Assembly: GCA_900768525.1 (NCBI GenBank)
Contig: CAAGDF010000052.1
Coordinates: forward strand, 1 to 7,338
DNA: 7,338 nucleotides
Source: Clostridia bacterium
GTDB taxonomy: Bacteria; Bacillota; Clostridia; Christensenellales; Borkfalkiaceae
Direction: 5' to 3'
The position numbers and the translations under genes were made by a program. This document shows positions 1-4,735 of the stretch, in pieces. The notes under the pieces are model-generated. The model had not been told where the DNA came from. It saw only the letters and a list, made by a program, of their open reading frames with translations, and did not search any database. The number at the start of each line of letters is the position of its first letter. The stretch's first letter is position 1.

Positions 1-34
1 AGTCCTGCGCGTCTGCCAGTTCCGCCACGCCGGC
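1..34 (-). tRNA. tRNA-Leu, 5' part only (cut by window edge)
   Basis: Read on the minus strand from 34 downward, the sequence starts GCCGGCGTGGCGGAACTGGC and continues AGACGCGCAGGACT. This is the usual 5' end of bacterial leucine tRNAs: the acceptor strand, then the GGCGGAA.TGGCAGACGC D-arm typical of class II tRNA-Leu. The anticodon and variable arm lie outside the window, so the isoacceptor cannot be told. It starts 23 nt after tRNA-Val and is probably co-transcribed with it from the promoter at 175-203. Confidence 0.88.
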
Positions 35-35
35 A

Positions 36-56
36 TTGTACTGTTTAATTGTACAA
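36..56 (-). other. Small inverted repeat in the tRNA spacer
   Basis: TTGTAC (36-41) and GTACAA (51-56) are perfect inverted repeats separated by 9 nt, filling nearly all of the 23-nt spacer between tRNA-Val and tRNA-Leu. In the transcript this would be a short hairpin between the 3' end of one tRNA and the 5' end of the next. It has no U-tract, so it is not a terminator. A processing role is possible but only inferred. Confidence 0.4.
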
Positions 57-57
57 G

Positions 58-130
58 TGGGACCTACAGGGCTCGAACCTGTGACCCCCTGCTTGTAAGG
101 CAGATGCTCTTCCAACTGAGCTATGCTCCC
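58..130 (-). tRNA. tRNA-Val, anticodon UAC
   Basis: This is a 73-nt cloverleaf on the minus strand. The D-arm is GCTC...GAGC. The anticodon loop is CTTACAA with anticodon TAC, reading the valine codon GUA. The T-arm ACAGG-TTCGAGC-CCTGT pairs perfectly, and A73 is present. No 3' CCA is encoded: the genomic sequence after A73 is CTT, so CCA must be added after processing. The acceptor stem is unusual. GGGAGCA against AGGTCCC leaves G5-G68 and A7-A66 unpaired, while the other five positions pair. The rest of the tRNA is intact, so I call it a gene and not a pseudogene, with some doubt about the acceptor. Confidence 0.9.
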
Positions 131-135
131 GTTTG

Positions 136-166
136 GTTGAGCCTTACAACCACCGTGCCGCTCAAC
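136..166 (-). other. Hairpin in the tRNA precursor leader
   Basis: In the transcript from the tRNA promoter, GTTGAGC (166-160) and GCTCAAC (142-136) can form a 7-bp stem ending 5 nt before the first base of tRNA-Val. An alternative inner stem, GGTTG with CAACC, competes with it. The loop side also holds a 9-nt segment complementary to the tRNA-Val anticodon arm (see findings). It has no U-tract, so it is not a terminator. Confidence 0.4.
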
Positions 167-174
167 GCTCTATT

Positions 175-203
175 ACTATACCAAATATGATTTTATAATG
201 CAA
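175..203 (-). promoter_or_regulatory. Sigma-A-type promoter for the tRNA genes
   Basis: On the minus strand TTGCAT (203-198) is followed by a 17-bp spacer and TATAGT (180-175). This matches the -35/-10 pattern closely, with four of six bases and five of six. The predicted start is near 168, giving a leader of about 38 nt before tRNA-Val. The upstream side (204-260) is rich in A and T tracts, which could act as an UP element. Confidence 0.7.
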
Positions 204-284
204 CTATTTTTCAGCAATTTTTTAAAAAAGTTTTAAAAATTTTTCAGACTTTCAAAACGCCTTTTTGCACGCAAAAACAATCGT
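204..284. other. AT-rich intergenic stretch after the pseudouridine synthase gene
   Basis: Between the stop codon of the synthase gene and the tRNA promoter lie runs of A and T, such as the short palindrome AAAAATTTTT. There is one weak hairpin at 255-276 (TTTTTG-CACG-CAAAAA, six pairs, only one of them G-C). The hairpin is followed on the minus strand by GGCGTTTTG, not by a clean U-tract. I therefore see no convincing terminator for the upstream gene, and read-through into the tRNA genes cannot be excluded. Confidence 0.4.
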
Positions 285-1121
285 TTATCTTAAGCCCCTG
301 AATATGCAGTTCGCCTCAACCGTAAACGATTTTCCGTTAAGTCGATACAAATAATCACCCGCCCCGAACCGCAGTGCAAGTTTCACCGCACGAAGAAGTT
401 GGCGGCTTTCGCCGAACTCGCGGTTTATGCGGTCGTCTCCGTACTTACCGTCGCCGATTATGAAATGACCGTAAAATGCAAGATGCGCGCGGATCTGATG
501 CGTGCGCCCGGTATAAAGTTTCACCGACAGCACCGACGTTTTTTCGCCGCGGGCAAGTTCTTTATACCCCGTTTCGATCATGAGCGAGCCTTTCCTGCGT
601 TCCTTGTAGACCTTGACTTTGCCTGCTTTTTCATCTTTTATAAGGTAATCTTTTAAAATACCTATCGGCTCGGCAAAATGCCCGTATACGCAAGCAAGAT
701 ACTCTTTATCGAACGTGCGCTCGCGAAAACCGCGGAATAACTCGGTATATGCCTTTTCGTTCAAGGCAAAAATCATAACGCCGGAAGTGTTGCGATCGAG
801 CCTGTGCGTAAAAATCGCGCTGCCGTAAACGGCGTGTATCTGCTCGTAAAACGCAACGCTTTCTATTCCCGCGGGTTTATCGCATACAAGAATATCGTCA
901 TCGGCATAGATTACGGGCAAATTCTTTGCTTCGGCGTCGAAATAAACCTCTACTATATCGCCGCAACCCACCGCAACGTCGCCAGAAATGCGTTTTCCGT
1001 TTATTTTTATATCTTTATCGCGGAAAAGTTTCATAAGTCTGCCGAACTTTAATCCGCCTTTATATTCGTCTATAAGAAGTCTGCTTACCATGCAATCTTC
1101 TTTTACATCTATCTTTCTCAT
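285..1121 (-). CDS. RluA-family 23S rRNA/tRNA pseudouridine synthase
   Basis: This 278-residue protein isomerises a specific uridine in RNA to pseudouridine in the cytoplasm. An S4-like RNA-binding domain comes first (about residues 5-60, with INGKRI at 40-45). The catalytic domain follows, with DKPAG (81-85), the signature HRLDRNTSG (106-114, catalytic Asp109), TGRTHQIRAHL (204-214) and GDGKYGD (223-229). Length and domain order are normal for RluC/RluD-like enzymes. The signature resembles RluC, but the RNA target cannot be read from sequence, so no symbol is given. I start at the ATG at 1121 because the following IDVKED..VSRLL aligns with the usual start of the S4 domain. That start has no clear ribosome binding site. 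The ATG at 1091 (residue 11) has a weak AAGAAG ahead of it. Either start lies inside feoB, which suggests translational coupling. No frameshift is seen. Confidence 0.9.
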   Translation of the reverse strand: MRKIDVKEDCMVSRLLIDEYKGGLKFGRLMKLFRDKDIKINGKRISGDVAVGCGDIVEVYFDAEAKNLPVIYADDDILVCDKPAGIESVAFYEQIHAVYGSAIFTHRLDRNTSGVMIFALNEKAYTELFRGFRERTFDKEYLACVYGHFAEPIGILKDYLIKDEKAGKVKVYKERRKGSLMIETGYKELARGEKTSVLSVKLYTGRTHQIRAHLAFYGHFIIGDGKYGDDRINREFGESRQLLRAVKLALRFGAGDYLYRLNGKSFTVEANCIFRGLR

Positions 1122-2913
1122 TATGTAAACAATTTGTATTTCTGATTTTGCGCGCTTTAAGCAAGTAAATAACGGCAATCGGCACAAGCAAAAGCGCGTA
1201 ACACGGCTTGAAAACCGCATAAAAAGCAATAAAAGCAAGCGTGTAATGCAAACACACGACGTGCAATAAACTCTTTATTCCCTCTTGCCTTAAAACGGCG
1301 GCAAGCGTGCCTATACAAGGCGGATACAGCGCGAAAAACAAAGCGAAAGCAAACAATTCTTTTGCCGAGGCATTGCCCGTGCCGAGCAGCGAAAAAACCG
1401 ATAAAACGTTCTCTTTCGCAAAAACGCCGGTAAGAGCGGCGACTGCGAACTGCCAGTTTTTTACACCCGCGGGGTAAAAAACGAACTGCAAATTTTCCGC
1501 TATTTTTACAAGCAAACTATCGCGCATGTCGGAAGTAAAACAAATATCCGCCGTAAGCGACTTTAAAATCCATAGGAACGCCGAGGTCAACGCTATTATC
1601 GAACCTACCCTGATTATAAAACTTTTTGCAAAGTTTTGCAAGTTTTTTGCTATTGTTTTTGCTTGCGGAATTCGATACGGCGGAAATTCCAATATAAGAT
1701 TGTTTTGCTTTTTACTGCCGAAAGTCGTAAGAAAGGAAAACAAAAACGCCAAAAGCAGCCCGCACACCCACAGCAACAGCACGGCGAAAAAACCGTACTT
1801 TGAGCCGAGAAATGCAGAAATCCATGCAATTACGGGCACTTTTGCCGAACACGAGATAAACGGCAGCGATAAAACGGCGCGTTTGCGAATTTTTTTATTT
1901 TCAAGCCCGCACGATGAAATTACCGCAACCGCGGTACAGCCGAAGCCGGTTAAAAGCGTAAAAATCGCACGCCCCGTCATGCCGACTTTGCTTAATAACC
2001 CGTGGCTTGCGAAGGCAAAACGCGCAAGCACTCCGCTTTCCTCTATGATACATGTATATAGCGTAAGCACCGCCAGCCGAGGCAAAAACGCAAGAACGGA
2101 AACCGCCCCGCCGATAAAACCTTCGGTTATTACGCCGAACACAAACGGCGAAACGCTAAGTAAATTCAAAATACGGCTTATCGGCTTGATTATTAAAAAC
2201 TTAAGCGCAAGTTCGGTTAAAAATTCAAGCAAACTGCCTATTCCGAACCGACCGAATGCCATGTATAAAGCGAAAACCGAGGTTATTCCTATAACGATAA
2301 ACGAAACGGCGGGTTTTAAAAGCAGTTTGTCCGCCTTGCCGATCGCATATTCTCTTTTGCCATCGTAAACTTTTGCGACAGCCGTATCGACGTCGAACGA
2401 TTTTAAACGCAGACTTTTACGAATCGCGCTTAAAACGGCGTTTTTTACCGCGTTTACGCCCGATTTTTTGTTACATTCGGCAATAACGACGGGGATACCG
2501 AGCAGCAAACGCAATTCGTTAACGTCGATTTTGCCGTTTTGCCGTGTAAATTCGTTATAAAAATTGATTACAAACACGACCGAACGATTAAAGACGCTTA
2601 CTTTTTTTAAAAATTTCAACCCGCCCTTCAAATCGTTTGCCGGGCAAACAACGACTATAAGTCCGTTATCGGTTATTTTATCGGCGGTTTCACCCTGCTC
2701 GAGCGTGTAATCATCGAAATAACTACCCGGCAGATCGATTATTCTGATTTTTGTCGCTCTATCGCCGATATTCGCTTTAAAATACCCCTCGGCGGCTTTA
2801 GTGGTTACGCCGTACCAGTTGCCGACACGCTCGTTTTTGCCCGTCAAACCGTTGAACAAAGTCGTTTTACCCGCATTCGGCACGCCCGTAAGATAAACGG
2901 TCGGGATATTCAT
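1060..2913 (-). CDS. feoB: FeoB, ferrous iron transporter with variant G4 motif
   Basis: This 617-residue membrane protein of the Fe(II) uptake family has a cytosolic GTPase domain fused to a membrane pore. The G domain (1-170) has G1 GVPNAGKT (10-17), the switch region VGNWYGVTT (30-38) and G3 DLPG (60-63). G4 is N117-F-Y-N120, where FeoB normally has N-x-x-D, so the guanine-reading Asp is Asn. The helical spacer domain that follows is only about 30 residues against nearly 100 in E. coli FeoB, which partly explains the short total length. The membrane part keeps family landmarks: EESG (291-294), GFGC (323-326), PFISC (351-355), AKE (499-501) and YPPC (530-533). GFGC is followed by T-A-V where N-V-P is usual. 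The ATG at 2913 overlaps the feoA stop as ATGA and has GGAGG (2922-2918) just upstream. That makes it a better start than the in-frame ATG at 2934. The last 20 residues overlap the pseudouridine synthase gene. Membership of the family is clear; metal specificity and GTP use are not proven. Confidence 0.93.
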   Translation of the reverse strand: MNIPTVYLTGVPNAGKTTLFNGLTGKNERVGNWYGVTTKAAEGYFKANIGDRATKIRIIDLPGSYFDDYTLEQGETADKITDNGLIVVVCPANDLKGGLKFLKKVSVFNRSVVFVINFYNEFTRQNGKIDVNELRLLLGIPVVIAECNKKSGVNAVKNAVLSAIRKSLRLKSFDVDTAVAKVYDGKREYAIGKADKLLLKPAVSFIVIGITSVFALYMAFGRFGIGSLLEFLTELALKFLIIKPISRILNLLSVSPFVFGVITEGFIGGAVSVLAFLPRLAVLTLYTCIIEESGVLARFAFASHGLLSKVGMTGRAIFTLLTGFGCTAVAVISSCGLENKKIRKRAVLSLPFISCSAKVPVIAWISAFLGSKYGFFAVLLLWVCGLLLAFLFSFLTTFGSKKQNNLILEFPPYRIPQAKTIAKNLQNFAKSFIIRVGSIIALTSAFLWILKSLTADICFTSDMRDSLLVKIAENLQFVFYPAGVKNWQFAVAALTGVFAKENVLSVFSLLGTGNASAKELFAFALFFALYPPCIGTLAAVLRQEGIKSLLHVVCLHYTLAFIAFYAVFKPCYALLLVPIAVIYLLKARKIRNTNCLHNEKDRCKRRLHGKQTSYRRI

Positions 2914-3125
2914 TCCACCTCCGTCCTTTCGCAAACCCCGCGCGACAGTCCTATCGGATCGCCCCCCGCCGCCACCACGCAGCCGTTTTTCTTGTCGGCG
3001 TGCAACACGGTTATTTTCGCGCCGCCGGATATGCCGAGCGAGTTAAGCCTTGCCCCCTCTCCGCTGTCTATGGCTATATATTTTATGTAAACGGTCGAAC
3101 CCTCTTTTACTTCGCAAAGTCGCAT
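2910..3125 (-). CDS. feoA: FeoA, small SH3-like partner of FeoB
   Basis: This is a 71-residue cytosolic protein with the length and pattern of FeoA: an N-terminal strand region (MRLCEVKEGSTVYI), a central GEGARLNSLGISGGAKITVL segment matching the family's R-L-x-x-L-G-I-x-x-G core, and DPIGLSRGVCERTEV at the C-terminus. FeoA is thought to dock on FeoB and modulate Fe(II) transport. The ATG at 3125 follows AAAAGGTG with a spacing of 5 nt. Its TGA stop overlaps the feoB ATG (ATGA), so the pair is translationally coupled. The gene begins 51 nt after the U-tract of the terminator-like hairpin at 3177-3212, so its expression probably depends on read-through of that structure. Confidence 0.93.
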   Translation of the reverse strand: MRLCEVKEGSTVYIKYIAIDSGEGARLNSLGISGGAKITVLHADKKNGCVVAAGGDPIGLSRGVCERTEVE

Positions 3126-3176
3126 AAAAACACCTTTTAATCAGATTTTCTTGTATATTTTTACGCGTTCGGACAT

Positions 3177-3212
3177 AAAAAAAGAACCGACGCCAAAATA
3201 ATTCGGCGGCGG
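3177..3212 (-). terminator. Intrinsic terminator in the feoAB leader
   Basis: On the minus strand CCGCCGCC (3212-3205) pairs with GGCGTCGG (3194-3187), eight positions with one C-T mismatch, around a 10-nt loop. It is followed by TTC and seven T (3186-3177). It lies before feoA and after the promoter at 3477-3506, so it would end transcription early unless prevented. Its 5' arm is shared with the stem at 3206-3250. Confidence 0.65.
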
Positions 3213-3250
3213 CTCACGCTCTGCCATTAAAAGCAGAGCCGTGGCGCCGC
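3206..3250 (-). promoter_or_regulatory. GC-rich stem, candidate antiterminator
   Basis: CGCCGC and GCGGCG (3245-3250 with 3206-3211), CACG/CGTG (3215-3218 with 3240-3243) and CTCTGC/GCAGAG (3219-3224 with 3233-3238) build a 16-bp stem with small bulges and an 8-nt loop. It is transcribed before the terminator and uses bases 3206-3211, which the terminator also needs, so only one of the two can form. That makes it a candidate antiterminator. Whether an upstream element shifts the balance is inferred. Confidence 0.5.
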
Positions 3251-3285
3251 TTTTAATAAGGAGGAGATGTTCTCGTTCCTTGGTA

Positions 3286-3311
3286 ATACAATTGCAAAAA
3301 TGCAATCATAT
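3286..3311 (-). other. 11-bp hairpin in the feoAB leader
   Basis: On the minus strand ATATGATTGCA (3311-3301) pairs with TGCAATTGTAT (3296-3286) over eleven positions, two of them G-U, around a four-U loop. It sits between the three-way junction and the GC-rich switching stems. A second stem directly after it, at 3281-3258, pairs AAGGA/TCCTT and GAGA/TCTC. Confidence 0.5.
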
Positions 3312-3387
3312 GACTAAGCAAAGCTATATATCGACGCTTTTCGGGTTAACGAGTAGTTCGTTTGTTTAAAAACAGTCTGCATAAACG

Positions 3388-3403
3388 ATAATGAGTTCAT
3401 TAT
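3388..3403. promoter_or_regulatory. Fur-box-like inverted repeat inside the leader
   Basis: ATAATGA, two bases, then TCATTAT form an inverted repeat whose half-sites equal those of the Fur consensus. The spacing is one base shorter than the classical 19-bp box. It lies about 68-83 nt downstream of the predicted start, so it is not placed as a normal promoter operator. The same bases form a hairpin in the leader RNA, which is a competing explanation. Confidence 0.25.
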
Positions 3404-3476
3404 TTAATGCGTTTCCCGATATATTTGCCATTTTACGAATTCAGTAATTTTCGTCTTTGGCTCACGTCGTACTATT

Positions 3477-3506
3477 ATTATATCCCCGTTTTATTTTTAT
3501 ATACAA
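3477..3506 (-). promoter_or_regulatory. Sigma-A-type promoter for the feoAB leader
   Basis: On the minus strand TTGTAT (3506-3501), an 18-bp spacer and a perfect TATAAT (3482-3477) form a good promoter. The predicted start is the A at 3470. It lies between the terminator of the upstream genes (3554-3598) and the structured leader, so feoAB forms its own transcription unit. A 20-bp palindrome (3505-3524) touches the -35 box. Confidence 0.72.
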
Positions 3507-3524
3507 AAAAATAATTATTTTTTT
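3505..3524. repeat. 20-bp perfect AT palindrome at the feoAB promoter
   Basis: Seven A, then TAATTA, then seven T form a perfect 20-bp palindrome that overlaps the upstream end of the -35 box by two bases. A-tracts in this place can act as an UP element binding the alpha subunits of RNA polymerase. A palindrome here could also bind a dimeric regulator. The sequence alone does not decide between these. Confidence 0.45.
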
Positions 3525-3553
3525 CGGCGATTAAAATTATAGCGAGAACAAAC

Positions 3554-3598
3554 AAAAAAAGACTGCTTAAAATTGCAAATTATACAACTTAAACAGCC
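3554..3598 (-). terminator. Intrinsic terminator after the tandem membrane-protein genes
   Basis: On the minus strand the stem GGCTGTTTAAG-TTG (3598 downward) pairs with CAA-TTTTAAGCAGTC (ending 3561). Eleven outer pairs, including G-U, are followed by one bulge and three inner pairs, and then by seven T (3560-3554). It starts 9 nt after the stop codon of the gene at 3608 and isolates the upstream operon from feoAB. Confidence 0.82.
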
Positions 3599-3607
3599 AT
3601 GAAAATT

Positions 3608-4114
3608 TCAGATTATGCCTAATGTATAAAACAAATGTATCATCGCGAACATCATAATAAGGCTCAAATAAAAACATACGAACACACCCATGCCGTTAGC
3701 CCTCATTACTCTTGAACGAGCCGTCAAATAGTCGGTTGGTTTTTGATAAATTCCGTATTTATATGCAGTAGCTAAAAAGTATTTTCCTAAAAACATGCCG
3801 CCAATGAACGAAAAGATAAAATCAAGCAACACAGGCACGCCGAGCAACGGACCGACTTCTTCAAATTCATTCGGCATTGAGCCATTCAGCAAAGAAACAA
3901 CACTCACTGCGGCGCAAGGCAAAATCATTAAAACAATTTTACCATACTGAAGGTAAAATTGATTTTCTAAATACCGGTCTACTCGCTTGCCGCTCTTGCA
4001 TTTTGCGGGATCGATTTTCGCTATCCATTTTGGGAAACTCTTCACTCCTATTATAAAAAGAGGAATCGAAACAAAGAAACTTATATACAACAATATATCA
4101 AAAAATAATTCCAT
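3608..4114 (-). CDS. Small multi-pass membrane protein, tandem paralogue 2
   Basis: I do not recognise this 168-residue protein. It has about four membrane segments: residues 2-24, about 60-78, about 90-112 and about 141-166. Between the first two is a polar, Lys-rich loop with FPKW.A.IDPAKCKS. Other residues kept in both copies are LPCAAV (65-70), QK (124-125), GMG and CFY.SLI near the C-terminus, and HLFY.LG at the end. It is roughly 53% identical to the gene just upstream (my count by eye), highest in the first 24 residues where 23 match. AAAGGGGGA lies 7 nt before the ATG. The gene is followed directly by a terminator and is the last of its operon. No catalytic or metal-binding motif is evident beyond the two conserved Cys (C39, C67), so I assign no function. 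Confidence 0.8.
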   Translation of the reverse strand: MELFFDILLYISFFVSIPLFIIGVKSFPKWIAKIDPAKCKSGKRVDRYLENQFYLQYGKIVLMILPCAAVSVVSLLNGSMPNEFEEVGPLLGVPVLLDFIFSFIGGMFLGKYFLATAYKYGIYQKPTDYLTARSRVMRANGMGVFVCFYLSLIMMFAMIHLFYTLGII

Positions 4115-4177
4115 TACTTAATTCCCCCTTTACAATTTAAAACAGTAGTTAACGGCGTAACAGGTTACCTGTAATTT

Positions 4178-4681
4178 TTAGATTACGCCTAGTATATAAA
4201 ACAAATGCAAAAGCGTAGAGAATATGATCAAACTAAAATAGAAGCAAATTAGTATCCCCATGCCCCAATAGCCTCTATCATGGATAAAGGCTCCATGATT
4301 TTTTGTTTTTTGAAAAACTTCGCATTTAGATGCGGTTTTTACAAAATAATCCCCTAAACACAAGCCGCCAAAGCCGAAAAGGATATACGAAAAAAAGAAC
4401 GGGAATAAAAACAATATACCGATTTCGCCACCCTCTTTCGGGATCGAACCAAGCTGAATAGACAGAAAATTTACAGCGGCACAGGGTAAAACCATTAAGG
4501 CAAACTTTCCCTCCCGAAGAAGTAATTGATTTCCCAAATATTCTTCGAGCGGTTTATTACTTTTACATTTTGCAGGATCGATACTCGCTACCCATTTTGG
4601 GAAACGCTCTACGCCTATTATAAAAAGCGGAATTGAAACAAAGAAACTGACATATAACAAAATGTCAAAAAATAGTTCCAT
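4178..4681 (-). CDS. Small multi-pass membrane protein, tandem paralogue 1
   Basis: This is a 167-residue unrecognised membrane protein, collinear with the next gene apart from one residue. Membrane segments lie at about 2-24, 60-78, 88-112 and 140-165. The conserved FPKW.A.IDPAKCKS loop and LPCAAV block are present. The central region (81-110) differs most, being very Phe-rich here. AAAAGGGAG lies about 10 nt before the ATG. The gene is 54 nt after kbl and 63 nt before its paralogue. I see no strong promoter or terminator on either side, so it may be read through from the tdh-kbl unit. Both copies are intact and look like a tandem duplication that has since diverged. Confidence 0.8.
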   Translation of the reverse strand: MELFFDILLYVSFFVSIPLFIIGVERFPKWVASIDPAKCKSNKPLEEYLGNQLLLREGKFALMVLPCAAVNFLSIQLGSIPKEGGEIGILFLFPFFFSYILFGFGGLCLGDYFVKTASKCEVFQKTKNHGAFIHDRGYWGMGILICFYFSLIIFSTLLHLFYILGVI

Positions 4682-4735
4682 TGCTCATATTCTCCCTTTT
4701 TAGTTATATTAAAGATTAAAAATCGATTTTAATTA

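Larger units (their letters stand above)
3177..3470 (-). ncRNA. Structured leader RNA of feoAB, or small RNA (unassigned family)
   Basis: From the predicted start at 3470 the transcript can form a three-way junction. P1 is CGACGU (3469-3464) with GCGUCG (3337-3332). P2 is closed by GCC (3461-3459) with GGC (3429-3427) and holds ACGAA/UUCGU. P3 is UCGGG (3419-3415) with CCCGA (3345-3341) and holds two sub-hairpins: GCAU (3410-3407)/AUGC (3382-3379), and AACGA (3362-3358)/UCGUU (3352-3348). Next come an 11-bp hairpin (3311-3286) and a 9-bp hairpin (3281-3258). Then come the GC-rich stem at 3250-3206 and the terminator at 3212-3177, which share bases. This order (folded domain, switching stems, terminator, metal-transport gene) is what a transcription-attenuating riboswitch looks like. 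Pairings were found by eye, not computed. I compared it from memory with T-box, NiCo, M-box, yybP-ykoY, cobalamin and SAM consensus elements and found no match. A free-standing sRNA is the alternative. Confidence 0.55.

Noticed and set aside
1122..1238. N-terminal extension of the pseudouridine synthase from an ATG at 1238
   Set aside because: The extra 39 residues lie wholly inside feoB, are unlike the family, and come before the natural start of the S4 domain.
1526..2368. Long plus-strand open frame opposite feoB (280 codons)
   Set aside because: It is the antisense shadow of feoB: low-complexity composition, no ribosome binding site, no domain recognised. The other plus-strand frames opposite tdh, kbl and the synthase gene are of the same kind.
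2914..2934. Upstream ATG at 2934 for feoB
   Set aside because: It would add seven residues before a family-typical MNIPTVYLTG start. The ATG at 2913 has GGAGG at a good distance and the common ATGA overlap with feoA.
3141..3176. 11-codon minus-strand ORF between the leader terminator and feoA
   Set aside because: It has no ribosome binding site, directly follows the U-tract, and shows no recognisable peptide. Leader-peptide control cannot be excluded but nothing supports it.
3233..3250. T-box-like string GTGGCGCCGC on the plus strand
   Set aside because: It resembles the T-box core UGGNACCGCG but has G for the conserved A, lies on the strand without a downstream gene, and sits in the far arm of a stem. 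The minus strand has no T-box core.
3268..3318. Possible plus-strand micro-ORF of 16 codons with AAGGAGG just before its ATG
   Set aside because: The apparent ribosome binding site and start are one arm of a hairpin (AAGGA/TCCTT plus GAGA/TCTC) in the minus-strand leader. There is no plus-strand promoter of quality and no following gene.
4134..4177. Small ACAGG-TTA-CCTGT hairpin between the two paralogues as a terminator
   Set aside because: The stem is only five pairs and no U-tract follows on the minus strand.
4682..4735. AT-only inverted repeat around ATCGAT and a TATAAC box between kbl and the paralogues
   Set aside because: The stem has almost no G-C pairs and lacks a U-tract. The possible -10 has no matching -35, so neither terminator nor promoter can be supported.
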